A stretch of 64,000 nt of DNA from Eumeta japonica (Eukaryota; Arthropoda; Insecta; Lepidoptera; Psychidae). Below are positions 41,501-56,500 of this stretch, one piece after another. Positions within the stretch are counted from its first letter, which is position 1, and every line of letters starts with the position of its first letter. Location of the stretch: positions 124,001 through 188,000 of the forward strand of contig BGZK01001189.1 of assembly GCA_005406025.1 (NCBI GenBank). Direction: 5' to 3'. The translations under genes were made by a program, and so were the position numbers. The notes beneath the pieces were generated by a model that was given only the letters and a program-made list of their open reading frames with translations, made no database searches and was not told the origin of the DNA.

Positions 41501-44500
41501 ATGTAGAAACTGGACACAGTCAAACCCTCAGCATCTGGAAAAGAACGCTAAGCAATCATTCTTTAATGGTGTCATTCTAGTTAGTAAATTAGAGCGGGTT
41601 AGGACAGCTCGAGACCGACGGCTGGATATCTAAATGACGTTTAGGTTGATCACATGTCCATCAATCACACCAATTCGCACTGGATCCGCATGCGTTATGG
41701 TCACAAGATTATACGCGGTTACTGTGGCCGACAGCAACTCGGGCCAAAGCCTGTGTTTTGTAATAGGAAGTTTATAGATCCATGAATCGTCAGAAACCAA
41801 AATCGCGGGTGTCTCTGGTTAAAGAATTGATCGTGAATAATGTTGAGCGATGCCGAGCCTCGTTGGAATTTTATAAAAAAAATTATTAGATACGTCATCA
41901 CCTTATTCCTTGGAAATAACGTTATCTATGGTATAAAGTTACGTCGGGTCGTAAACAGGTGTAATGAGAATGATTCACTTGCATCGGCAGAAAGTTGTAC
42001 AATATTAAATTGCGTCACGATCATAACAAGAGGCATATTAAAGTGCTACATATTCTCTTATATCAGTCAGTTGCCACAACAACAAGGCGTGACACCATTC
42101 AGAGAGATGATAAAAACCAGTACAATGAGTTAAGATTTATTAATATAACGATTCGGGCATACATCTGTATCACTTTATATTTATTTGACGTTTCTTGGGG
42201 TCACCCAGTTCGAGGTTTCACGATAGTGAACCGTCCACAGTCTTTATATTTTGGTTGCAGTAATTTAATGAAATTGAATTATTATGATAAGCTTAATACG
42301 CGTAGAACGTATCTATGCATCGATTTCTACATTCGATTAATTAAAATAGACCGGTAGGTTGTAGTCGGCGTTTTCACACCACCATTATTAAAATTACAAA
42401 AGTTTGGCATAACTGCTAGCGCTTATTCTTTATTAAAAAATAAATAAAAATAATAAAATCAACATAGCTTACATTTAGAGCTTGGCCATTCTAATCACAT
42501 TTAGGTATTCAAAATTTGGCATGAATGTTCGTCTTCAATTTGCGAAAATGAAACTAAAGTTTTTATTTATTAAATTAAACGGGTTATACCTAATAGGTTT
42601 ATTGATTTGGTTGTCCAATTGATTCTATCAATAAATGTCGACGCACATGTCAACTTTAGTCATTAATAAAATTCCAAATGAATGCGCCGACGTTAAAAAC
42701 TATAGAAATCGTATCGTTTTGAGTCCATTTAAACGCGTGGCAAACACGCTTTTCGTAATATGGACACGGAAAAGACGATCTCATTATATAATGCGACGGA
42801 TTTGTCGAATTATATATAAGCATTGGTGTAGCTAGAGGAGGGCGGCGGGGGCGGCTCGCACCGGGTGCCACCCATTTAGAGGCGACATCCGACTGCAAAT
42901 TTAAAATTCACAAAAAATGCACAACAAAATATAAAACATTGTTCATCATTAGAGTTTTTCTTCAAATTAACAGTTTTGATTTTTAGGGTGTCACTCCAAA
43001 TCCATCCTGGGTGACACCCAGGCTAGCTACACCACTGTACATGACTATAAAGATTTTGGATATATCAACGACTATGTGATCTCGATTTCAACGCGTGATA
43101 TGTATGGATGCTTTTGCTGCTTTGTTTTGTGGCTGTGTAATGTTGAAACTAAAATAAATGTCATTGTGAAATTAAAGTAAATGTGATATCATCTTTTTAT
43201 GGTAATACCAAATAAGTCCAAATCACTCTACCTTTGACTTTATATCGATATTTCTTGTTAATAAATGTTATTGTCAACAGGTCAAATAACGCAAAAAAAC
43301 GAAATTAACTTTTTGAAGTTATACTTCTTTTGGTGCGTTTGGATGAGAGTGAATTTGTGAGCTGCGCGCGCACAAACGACATGATGAAGTTAGCCACAGA
43401 ATAGAAATAATATCAACACTGAATATAGTTACAATACTGAGTGTTCATACTATATAGTACATAGTACAGAGTGTTCATGCTATATATTACATAGTACTTA
43501 TATTCATAACCCAGTTCTTGCAAAATATAGTATTCATATGAATAATCAATTTTGAGTATTAATTTTCTATAATTATTATTTTTGTTCAATTTATTATATA
43601 TATAAACATTATTTGTAAACTTTAACATTGTGTTGTGAAAAATTGTGAAAATTTGAAGTGTTTTTAAATATTAGAGGTTAACCATGTAAAGTATAATATA
43701 TAGATATACATATTTCTAACGAACTTATTATTTTTCTAACAAATAATTGAATAATAAGTACACACACTCTTTTTAAATGTATTTGACTCATTCACATAAT
43801 GAATAATGATTATATATTTGTACTGTATTGTTATATTGTTACGTTAATAAAACATTTTCAATTAAACAAAATCGTTTTGATTGATTTTAATATTTATTGT
43901 CGATTACTACTGCATTTGAGTTATTTTAAATATTATTCATACGCCAAAGAAGTATAACTTCTAACGCGTGTACATAAGTACACACACTCTTTTTTTTTTC
44001 ATCAGATTTTTCTACTGTTGTTTACTAATTTGGGTGTGCTGATTTCGAATCTACCCTCACATTTTTCGGACCAGCTCCGGTTAGTGCGATACAGGTGCCA
44101 TCTTGAATTTGCATCGGTAGTCGATAATTTCTATCAATAGCGGTGTAACCAAACTAGTGTCTGTATAAACTTCATTATGGCTTCCTCAAGAAGGTCGTGT
44201 TTAAACAGTCCTGACTGTTTTTATGTTATTTGTGGAGAATTTATGTATGTTCAAAAAATTCCGTTTGAATGTGTCGGACTTCGTGAAAAAAGCATACTTG
44301 GACGGACTACTTTGGGTTTCAATTGCCGATGAATGCTAAGCCTTAGATATCTAGTTTGGTATGTAAAAATGGTGTTGAGTCTTTGGGATTAAAGGAAAAT
44401 AAAAAAAGACCCACTTTTAAGTATAAATCTCCAATGAACGGGCGTGAACCAATCAGCATGGTGACTGTTATTTCTGTGTTACGAAAATCATAGGAATAAA

Positions 44501-47500
44501 CATTAAAAATTGCTCGAAGTGGACGTGTCCCAATTTAAAATCTGATATGAGACCAGTCTTCAATACTAGTGGACACACCATTACTATAGCAGCCTTCGGA
44601 AGGTTCTGTTGAGTTCAGCCAACATACCGACAGTGATGGCAGTAGCAGGAACAGTGATTTTGATAGTTTCGGTTATTCCCTGCCACTAAATCAAGATGAT
44701 CGAAATTACTTGATCGAATTTACTTCCGAATAAATACGTTTAATTAATTTTTAGAACTTAAACTATGTGCATTTTTATTGAAAAATCCTGTCACTTCATA
44801 GGGGCAAAACTAGAGCTGTTATATAAAAACGGCATATGTTTTTGAAATTAGCGAGGAAAAACAATTCAGATTCATGTAAAAAAAATCATACAACAGACAT
44901 GCTGTTTTCCTGTGTTATTAATAGTAATGGTTCCTTCGCAAAAAGCGATAAACCTAAGTAAAACTTATGACGGTTTATTTGTCTTGGAGATGATTGTTTA
45001 AGGATTAAGTCACTATTAACACGTGGAAACCTAAACTTGAAATAAAGATATTTTTTGGCAATCGAGTATATGTATAAACAGTTAAATATTTAATTTATTT
45101 TATATTTCCATGGGCTATATAAATGAACATTTTTGCTCAAAATAATGTAGGAAGTTTTAGGGATGACCTGCAAGGTTAACCGGATTTTTTTGAAATTGGA
45201 CCGGTATCGCTTTAGGGAACTTAAGTAAATTCTTTTAAAACAAGATGTCATATCTTTACATGTGAAAAAATAATACTTTCCACATTTGATAATTTTCTTT
45301 AATAGTACACTTGTGTGCATAAATAGTTTTGAAGATCCTGAGCAAAAGTGTTTTTGCAAATAAAATTGGATACTATAAAAGCTTCCGAAGCTCATTATAC
45401 TGTGCGTCTAAGTGATATAAATTAATTTAAACGTAACGAGCTCTGTTAATACAATTACTCAAAAAAAATTAGCCATATTTGTTATATACCTCATCTTATC
45501 TATTTATTAGACGACAGACCTCTTTTAAAATATGTAAATTAATGTCAACGAACACAATATTATCAATATACTTTAGAAAAACTACAGGTGTCGCTGCTTT
45601 TGAAACCACGCAGCATCTAATAAATACAAGCGAACTTATAGTTATAATATATTTACAGAGACGACTAGTTTACCTAAGATAAAACCTAGCTAGATTTATT
45701 TTTTCCTCGCAAACTCTAATATCTACATCTTTATCGAAAAGGTAGAACAGTTTTTTGTTTGTTTTTAACTGAAGACCATAAGAAAAATAAATAGCTGTAT
45801 ATACTGATGTCGATCGTTCAATCGTGTATCGGATAGAAATTTCCCTACAAAATACAGAATGCAACCCAGTGCTGACTCCCGAAACTGCTCTTCTATTACC
45901 AATCCGCATTTTACGACTTCAGTATTGATTCCAGGATTAATAAGATAGCTAATACCTAAGCAAGTACTAAAATTTTTGTTTGCCTAAACCGACCTAAATA
46001 GAATTAGTACATAAATTCTATGTTCGTTTCGAGCCAATATTTCATATCATCAAGACCAGTCAATAAAATGACGTGCACCAACATTCAGGGAATATTAAAA
46101 TCATTATACACATACTCGTCCAACCATCATATGAACGCGCAATATCAGTGTGTCACAGATATGTCACAGAAACCCAGCAGAAGTCGCAGACAGACCACAG
46201 ATAAACATGCAACACCAAAACATTAGTCCGAATACTCAAATTGTCGCAGTAAGCAATGCTGAATTGTGAATATTAATATGGTCATTCTGTATGTTAATAT
46301 TATACTTATTTTTGAAATTTATAACTATTCTAAAATATTCAATCTCAACTTCATCGTACGTAGACGTAAAATGTTAAGCAAAATGATTATTAAAAAAATA
46401 CTAGTAAGTGTTTGGCAAAATTAAATCTATCAACTTCGGTGTTTTAAATGGCCGACAAATGTTTTTTGTATTTTTTTATATCTAGTTTCAAAATAACGTA
46501 CAGTCTGACCTATGTATACAGATTTGCATTCATTACAAATTAATTTCTGTATTCTTATATACATGTTAGTTGATTTCTTTTTTATTTCTCTTCAATTTGT
46601 TCTTAGTATAACAAAAAGTTCCTTAGTTTTAAACTATTTTAACATGCTTTTATTAGCTTCACCTGTATGTATGTATATCTGTCTGTATGTAACCGACTCC
46701 TTTGAACTTGATTTTGTCCCACTTTACACGAACAGTTTTAATTTAAACTTTGTACACATATCAAGAACCGGTGACAATACAATAATTTAATAAGTTTATC
46801 TCATTATCCTGATCAGGATCGCTAGAATCGAATAATTTCGTCACGTATCGTCTGCGTGAGAGCAAGTGGCTTATTACTGTTACTAAATTCTATTACTGTT
46901 TTGTAATAGAATTCAGTAACAGTAATAAGCATTATTATTAATTCAACTATTGTTGTATTGTTAAAAATTTGTATTTTTTAATTGTATTGATTGTTAAAAA
47001 TTTGTAATTTTTAACAATCAATAAAAATAAAACAAAGCATATCAATAGTGAAAATAATGAGTAATAAACAATGACGAAAATACTAGTATTATTATAGAAA
47101 AAAGCGTGGGTTGCTCTTTGTACGAAAAATGTGGCACAAAGCGCCCTACTCTTTTTCCACAATAATACTAGTAATTTTCGTCATTGTTTATTATTTTTTT
47201 CGGCTCATATTCAGAATTATTTTTCACTTTTTAGTTTGATGTGCTTTAAAAGCGTGTTTTTTAGTTTCTTTAAACTATATTTTTTAAGTATCTTTCTAAA
47301 CTCGTAACTGAATCAATCTTTACAATATCCAAAGCTCCAATTCTTTTCCTTATAAATAAAATGCAGATCTGCTTGAAGAATAAGATGAGTGATGTAATAT
47401 ATTTTGCGCTTATCGTATGTTCGTTGCAGCTGGATCACTTTTGTAAACCACCACATAGTTGAACATCGTTTTGCGTCATCATCGTAAATACAAGACAATA

Positions 47501-50500
47501 CGCTTTGTTACTTGTTAGATTATAGTTGTTTGTGTGTAGTTTTTTCACATTTAGGTAATCATTCGGAGTTCTACCGAGTTGTAATCTCTGACATAGTTTT
47601 GAACCGTACATTTCGAAGACACAGCCCTATTTATCTATCATGACAAGCTAAATTATTTATATCCATTAAAATAGAATAAAAATAAAATGGACCTTCAACA
47701 CTTCAAAAAGCTCCGATTCGGCACATCTACATCAACGTTTCCTTGGTAAGTATCATATAGTCAAATGGAGTATAGATATAAAAAGCCCTTCTGTATACAT
47801 AGATATGGTCCCGCGATGTTCATCAGGCGATGTATAACATATCAGTATTTATTTAAATATGTTACTAGACATTTATATGTAGGTATGTGATATATTATTT
47901 TGAATAGATATATATCTATATATATAATAAAATCGTCAGGAAACAAAATCTGTACATTCAATATTTAAAAAAAATTTAAGTAGTAATACATACATTATAC
48001 AGATGTAATAGATATACATGAAAAGAGCTTCTTTTCAAAAATTTGTCTGTATATTTTTCTATTTGTTAGTTCACCCATCACTCAAAAACTAATTAACGAA
48101 TGTGAACAAAATTTTTGTTTTTAATTAACAGTAATCTACTATTTAACATAGGATGCACCATTTCGCGCCTTATTACCCAGGGTCTAGACGGAGAGCGAAT
48201 TTAAATTTTTCCCTCTCTTTGATTTGAAGTGAGTACTGAATAGAATTTCACAAATGGTTACCTACCTATTGCCAATTTTTTTTTTGACAGTGAGAGTGAC
48301 ACAGGAAAAAAGTGTGTCATATTATCCAAAAATTTCTTATTTTTTGAAACCAGTAGATTTAATGAAAATGAAGAAATGTCGCTATAAACGTTATAGCTTT
48401 GAAAGCGATCATAACATGGCGTCTAAGACTTTCTATGGGTGATGAAAGACAAGGAAAAAATGAAAGAGCTTTAGTGTGTTTTTAAAACGTTGCTATGTTT
48501 TAAAACTACTACGCGCATGAAGTCCCGGGCAACAACTAGTTCAACATAATATGTTAAAAATATGCATATTTATACAAATTTACTATTTTAATGGTACGAT
48601 ATAAAACATGTATAAGCTGTTAAAGCAATATGTAAACAAGATGATTTTTATTCTGCCAGGAATTATTCAACTGTTATGCGATAGAAAGTTACTTGAATGT
48701 AGTACTCACAATCACTTATTTATTTACTTAAATCCATCAAATGCGTATGCTCTGTATTAATTAATCTTCTAGTACAAATTAATGTCCTATTATGGATCAA
48801 AAAGATCTTTATTTAATTTGAACAGCAACTGCTTTTACAATTTTTGACTCATATACACGAAAACAGTCTTTTGTACGTACTTAAGTCCAAAATTTTAATA
48901 ACCGTCATTTTTTTCAGATCCAAAACTTTATCCAGTAGGAGTGCCATGTCTGGAACGATTCGCTCACTGTAACCATCAGGAAGGTAAGACCTGGTGGCTG
49001 CAGACAGTAAATCATTAGGTAAGAAGGAATTTTCATTTTCTTTTCTGTGTGTGATGTAATCCTATTAATATTATAGACCCGAAAGTTTGTGAGGATAGAC
49101 TTATGTTTGTTAACATTTCACGCAAACATTACTGAAATGGTTTTGAAGAAACTTTACAGTAATATAGCTCATATATTAAAGTAACTATATGCTTACTAAA
49201 ATTTATAAAGTTATGTGCTAGCTTTCCCTCACAGCTTCGCTCGCGTGAAACTAGAAAGAATTCTTTATTTATGTTGATCGGTTATTAGTAACAACAATGT
49301 TAAAGGGACGGAATAACGATTAGGATCCGGATCGGGATAAAGAGCGTGACCGAGATTGTTTTATAACAAAATTAACGACAGCACTTGCGTTTTCGATATA
49401 GGATGAGTTCCTCTGGAATAATTTCATCGAAATTGAATCGAAGGTGGAACTATAATCTAGATCGAAGCCGAAATCGGAATGAAGAGCGGAACAGGATCGG
49501 AATCGTGACAGTCTGATTAATCGATATAAAGGATGAAAAAAAATGATTAAATGTTCACGTGGACGGAACCGTGGGCGAAAGCTAGTGCTAATATCAAATA
49601 CGTTCGTAGGCTAAAACATTTCAAAAATATTTAGTCAGGATGTGTGAAAGTCAGCATATAAATGAAAAGTTAAACTAAATGAATTTTGTCATTGGAATAG
49701 AAGAATGTTTAAAACAGTCTGTAACCGTTAAAAACGATAAACAAGTTTTCATAAGTTGAAAGCTAGTTCTGCCTGTTTGAGCCTGGCCTGAAAAGCTCAA
49801 ATGCTAATCGATTGGGAAGCTCCACGTCCACAATAACACGGTTGTAGTAAATTGTTTTTTCCCAATATATCATCTTCATGCTACAGTTAGCAGCTCCAGT
49901 TAACCGCCCAACAATCACCTTCACACAAATCACGAAAGCCAAGAAGAGTCGTTTGTTGTCTCTTCCAGTTTTGTTAAAAGTTTAAACTATCAACAATACT
50001 TATCTAAATTATATACAACTAGGGTTGCATTTTATTAACTGGCTATAAAATATTTTAAAGTATGGCTGAACTATAATATTTTTACATACTATAATATTTA
50101 TTCGACACTATTGTAGTACGAAGCCATATAATTGTGACATCATATAGTTGGCAATACTAGTCATAACTTCCAAACAATAATTGTTGAACTTAAAAAAAAA
50201 AAGGAATATAAAAAATAATTGCAATAAATTGGATTAAGTTTGAATTAGTTGCATTTTTTAAGTATTATTTGTGGTATTCACTTTTCTGTGACATTTTCTA
50301 TGAAGTAATCTTTGTAATCTATGATTAATGCAATATGCCATATTTAGGGTCATTACATGATATTACAATTTTTTTGTCGTTCAATGAATGTGTGTTTCGT
50401 TTATTCTGTTGATAGCTTTGTACAATACCTTTAATTCCTGTGTTAATCCGCTGTTGTTTCGACAATACATCTTTGTTGCGTGTTGTGTCGCATAACATTA

Positions 50501-53500
50501 CAACATTGGTCCCATGTTTGAAGGGTATCATTGCCGTAATTGTGCGTTGTAACTTCGACACGTATCTTTATACTTAGGTTTTATTTTAATGCTTAAGTGA
50601 TATGCATTTTCACAAAGACAAAATGTCATCAACCTTAGCTGCTACACTGGGGACATCGATTCGATTTCCGCACGAAACAAACATACAATTAATATTTGTC
50701 TTGAGTCTGGGTATTTCTGTGTATTATACGTACATAATCACAAAAAATATATATTCTGTATGTATATAATGTATATATTCTATCAACTATCGACAAGCCT
50801 TGTTGCACACTTTAGGACCAGATGGTGCTGTGTGTACGTCGAAAGATATTACTATTATTAATTTTATAATAATGTGGGAACAAGTAAATGCAAGTGTTTA
50901 TTAATGGAAGGTATTTTGTTTTAAAAGTATTCACAAATATACTTCTTATTTTAAAAAGGAGTTGTCATAAATTTATATATATAGCTATCCTTAAGTTTCT
51001 TGCTCGTTCTTTGTGAGGAATAACTGACTTAAGAATGAGTAGTAATTTTAAAAAAGTGGTATTATTAAACAATTGTAAATTCTTTAAATGCTATGACATA
51101 TTTAAATTATCATATTATAACCTACGAAATAAATGCTCATTGTAGGATTCCGAAACCATTACTACAAAGAAATGCATTACATAATAGAAAAAACTATGTT
51201 GTTACACTTTTTTTCATATTTCCCGCACAGAATAGATATAAACACTTTGGTTGCCTGCAAACAAGTAGGTATGTTGATAACTACTATTAAACTAGTGTAA
51301 AATAAAGTGCACCAGCAAAAGAACGTACCTTCATGATACTTACGTCCTTTTAATGAGAAGTACAGTTTTTGACAATAACTCAAAAACGGTAAATCCGATC
51401 ATGTTTAAAATTATTTTTGTTGATAGTATTTCTTAAGCATTACCTTTTTTTAATTTTTGTCATATTTTTTGGACTTATGGTTTAGAAAATAAAGGGGGGA
51501 ACCGTAATTTCTAGCTAATTTCGGAGGCATTATTGCCGAAATTATTCTCGTAATCATATAAATTATTGCTTAAAAACTTTAAAATGTTTTTAAAATAACT
51601 CAAAATATGTGACACACGTTGATTCACACGTTTCGTGAAATAATTTTTTTTTTCAGCTTCTTTTACATGTATGAAATACCTCGTTAGATATATTTATTTT
51701 TTATATTCATATTTCAAATTAAGTAGCGGCTTATGCAAGACACCTATAATCCAAATTTCATTAATATAGATCTTGTAGTTTTTAAATAAAATGCCTATGA
51801 CATACAGACGGACGGAGAGATATGACAAAACTATAAGGGTTCCTTATATGGCTCAGAACCCTAAAACAGTAGCCCCGATATCTCAATATTGAAGATATGT
51901 ATAAAAAATTAAAAGGGGATGAGCAGAGAAAGGCAATATAATATAAAACGAAGATTTTTTTTTAATTTTTGCCTATCTATTTGTTCGCGCACGTCTCAGA
52001 AATTAGTACATGGATTTTAATGCGGTTTTTATGGAATGATAGAGCTTTAGTAGATATTATTTTTGTAAGACTTTTTGACGTGTGTTTAAAAAATTATTTA
52101 AATATGTTTTTGATGGCGTTTTTATTTATTTTAATTTAACGATTTTTAATTATTGAATAATTGTAACTTTATAATTCGTTTATTGAATGTTATTAGTGGA
52201 TTAAACTATGATTAATAAAATTGGCCATGCATCATCTTTACTTTTGTAATGAGCAAGCAGAAAAGCAGATCCCAAATTTATTGTCCATTGATAATTTAAT
52301 CGTTCTAGGGCTTTACATTCTCATTTGGAGTGCAATCACCAAATTATTCCTCCTGACCGTTAAGGAGTGCTGTGGCTTCCAATGTCAGCTCAGCAGCGAG
52401 AGATGCAGATCAGACGCAGAAAATGGAATGCCTAAAAAAGAGCTCCAACACACTATACGTGCGTATATATTACGTACATATATAATATTTGAGGATATCC
52501 CTCGAAATCCCTAGCATATAATTATCAGATCTTGACGTTGACTTTGGGACAATCTTGAGAGTATACAATTTCAAACAAAAAAAAAATTAGAAATTTACCA
52601 ACAATTGACGAAATTATAACCGAAGAGTTCCGGCGGCCATCTGTGGCCTTCTTAATCAGTTCCATGTCACTAAATGATACTTTCTAAGTAATGAAAATAA
52701 AAAGATATCAGTATTGAGAATGGGACCGGGATGGAAAACGGAATCATAAGGAAACCCACTTAAATCGACACTGAGTTCCGAATGGAGAGTGATACAAATT
52801 GACATCGGTAACAAGACCAGAATCGGACTCGAGAACAGTATAGCGATCAGGATCATGATTAATTATCGTAATCAGTCAATACAAAAACAATTCATTTTGT
52901 CTTCGCGAGCGGAACCGCAGGCGTAGGCTAGTTAACTTTTTTTGTAAAATTTCATGATAGGTGTTCGTTTTATCACTAACTGATCCCAATTCTACCATTT
53001 TTAAAATTAATATCTATCTGTCCTTTTATAACTCAAGAACAATTTAACCGATCGTGATGAAAAGAACGTGTAATTGCGCAAATAATAAGCTCTGTTTATC
53101 AGACTGTTTATTTGTCTAAATTATAGCAACGCTTCTCAATTTCGCCTAAGTATACGTACTAAGAATAGTGAATTGAATTACAGAACCGATTGTAAAAGTT
53201 CTTTTATAAATAAGAAGGTCCTTGTGAGTAAAATAGACTTTTAACATTTCGCTCTGGCGTCGCCTGCTTATTTGTGCTATTACAGATTCTAAAATTTCAT
53301 CCACTTATAGAAAGCTACACTATCTCCTAGTAATATAGCCTGGATTTTGAACCCCGTTCAAATCGACATCGTGACCGGTAGCGTAATCGCAATCGCAAAC
53401 TGGACGAAGAGCAGAATCGAAAGTCAATACCGGAAGAGGTCGAAATTGAGAATGGATAGGTCGGAATCTAGTGTGAAACTGAAATTGGAATCTAGAACAT

Positions 53501-56500
53501 GATCGGTATTGGAATAAGAAGCGATACCGAAATAAGAATTCAAGTGGGACTAGAATCATTATCTACTTAAATCGAAACCGGGTTCATAATTAAACAGGAC
53601 TGCAATTGGAATAGCGTGGGGACAGATTGACATCGAGACCAGGACCGGGATTTGAACCGAGAACGACAGAGCTATCGGAATCATGATTAACATCGTAATC
53701 GGTCTATATATAAGATTAAGGAATTCATTCTCTGTCCACGCGGACGGAGCCGCAGGCGAAAGCTAGAACTAATTTAAAGACATTATATGTATAGTTTTAG
53801 TAATTAGTATTCTTATGAAATAATATTTTTTTGTAAGATTGAATTGTTCTACTATTTTCTTAGATGGAGATGAAAAGCAAATCCAAGTAAGTAGTTATTA
53901 ATATTTTTTTGGGTTTTTCAATTTCGTTTAATTATTGTTGTTTTTTTTTAAAATGTACATATTTGACTTTAAAATTACAATTCCAGATTTTACTTAATCA
54001 TAATTTTCAAACGTTCTGATTTTAATATACCTAAATAACTTATGGCATTTTGAAAAAAACAGCCATTAGAGTTTTATTTACTGATGACATTTCTGTAACA
54101 AAAATAAGAAAAAAAACAATAAAGGAAAGGAATTCATCAAAATAAACTCTAAGATATATTGAATTCGTTAATCAAATAACGAATTACTAAATGCAAATAA
54201 AAAAATGTTCAAAATTTGTTTGCCTGACAATTTAAGACTTGGAGATATTACATTAAATTTCATTAATGAAACTATGGTTTTAGAGATTATCATAGAAATT
54301 ACTCTACAACGACGTCAACATATTACGAAGATCGCTGGGAAGTTTCCCAGCGATCTTTAGTTAAACTTTCCAATTATTCTATTACACAAAACAAAATATA
54401 AAAATAAAACAAATAAAAGCAACTTTCATACACTTATATAAATAATGACCGTTTTAAGGCAGATACAGTTGTGTTTCCATAGATGTACAAGATTTCTTTT
54501 TTGACTCAACATTTAAAGTTTAATATTCATATTTATGGATTATATGTTCTTTTGTTTTTCTTTAACTGAAGCCAACGTCAACAACAACGAATCAGTTGTT
54601 TTTGGAGTCTATTTAAACATTTATTCAAATAGGTTTTGAAGGCGGATTTTATTTTGTTTCTTTGCAAAATCTGTTTCATTCCACATTTTTTACTTTATCG
54701 AGTAATTATAGCCTTATAATTCATATAGCTACCTTGCGTGTGGATTAAGCCATGTTTAATATAATTGGCCAGGTACCTCCTTTACATTTGTACGGAGCAA
54801 GTAGAAAAGCAGTTGCGATCCCGAAATTATTGTCCAATGGTAATTGTTCTAGGGTCTTTAACTTCTGAATTGGATTGCAACTATCAAATTATTCTTATAT
54901 AAACTATGTAAGTTATTCTTATTATTTACAGTACAAAAGTTATACAAATCAAATAGGTCACATTTCCATTCACTTCCACATAAAATTAATTAATTTATAC
55001 TGTTGTCGCTAAGAGTTTTGACGTGTGCGTTAACGAAAAATTCACAAAACAGTGATTTTTTTTAAAAAAACAACGTAAAATTCTTATTTCAATTATTTCT
55101 GACATTGGATCAACTTTTTTCCTTAGCACCTGCATCGAATGCCGTAAAGCTGCTCAAACGAACAACCCGTTGGAAAGATATAGTAGTTAAAAAATAAAAT
55201 ATATAGCGTCTTTTTTCCATTACATTAAGCTTTCGCACTCAAAGAGCTCAAAACATATTATAACTGTATTTTTAAGCTCGGGGAGCTCGAAGAAGCACTA
55301 TATTTTAAACCTATTTATATTTTTAACGTTTTAAGCTTGAAAGTAGTAAGTTCAGAACGTGCAAGGCGAACTATTTTTTTTTAATTTTGAGATCGAAATG
55401 TTCGGAAATTTATAGACAATTATATTTTTAGTAAGAGGAGCTCAAAAGAAGCTTAAAAATACATCGATAAATATCCTAGTGAGAACTATTCGGGGTGGCC
55501 TACAAGGTCCACCGTTTTAAAAAATATATTATATTTATTATATTAAAGTGCAATATGATAAAAACTGGCCAAGTGCGTGTAGGGCCATGCGCAATGTAGG
55601 ATCCCGTAGTTGTCCATCACAATACACGAACTTAGGTAGGAATGTTAGGTTAAGTTAGGTTAGATTAGGAAGGACAACTTAGTTAATACCCTATTAATAA
55701 TAACCTATTAATTGGGTTCACGGTTCAACGTCTAAAACGGGCCCATATAGGATGGGTGTTAAAGATATTATGATTTTATATTTTCATAGTTTTACAAATT
55801 TACATGGTTCGTAAACTTATATTTACTACTCGTTAACTTGTAAAGCTATTATAGTTTTCTTTTTTTAATTTCGTTATATACACTATTGTCCTGAATCTTT
55901 CCACATATCCGAGAATAACCATTTACCTAAAGACGGTAAGGGGCAATTGAGTTTAACAAAAATGAACATTTTAAAACTTAATACTTTCTAAATGTATCCT
56001 CAAATCAAAAAATGGTTTCCACGGCCCTCCGATTTTTTTGAATAAGTTATCCAATCATGTGGGGTATCCACATGAAGGCATAGACGAGATAAAAAAAGAA
56101 ATTTTATTCTACTACTCAGTCGGCGTGATTAATATTCATACCCATACTAAACTTCTAAGACAAAGAGTCTTTTAGCTAAGCCGCGGACCGACTGACAAAC
56201 AGACGGAGGAACGGACATGGAGAAACTATAAAGGTTCCTTGTCGACTATGGAAACCTGAAAATAGGCCTGAAGAAGTTTTTCGCCGGTTCTTTTTTACTT
56301 CTAGTATTTCCGAACCCTTCGCAAATCATTTTAACTTTCAGTAAGAGTATTCAACGTCTTATATTGAACATATTTTTCTTCCTTTTCTTTTCTTCATAGT
56401 TTTGTTATACTAAATAAATAATTTTGGCAGTAGTCGATTGGTGAATTCGAAAATTGGATTATGTGTCAATGTTTGCGAGAAACATATGGAGATCGCCATA

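Noticed and set aside
41719..42357. Overlapping ORFs suspected to be a Tc1-like transposase
   Set aside because: None of the expected DD(34)E motifs could be read in any frame; no product is assigned.
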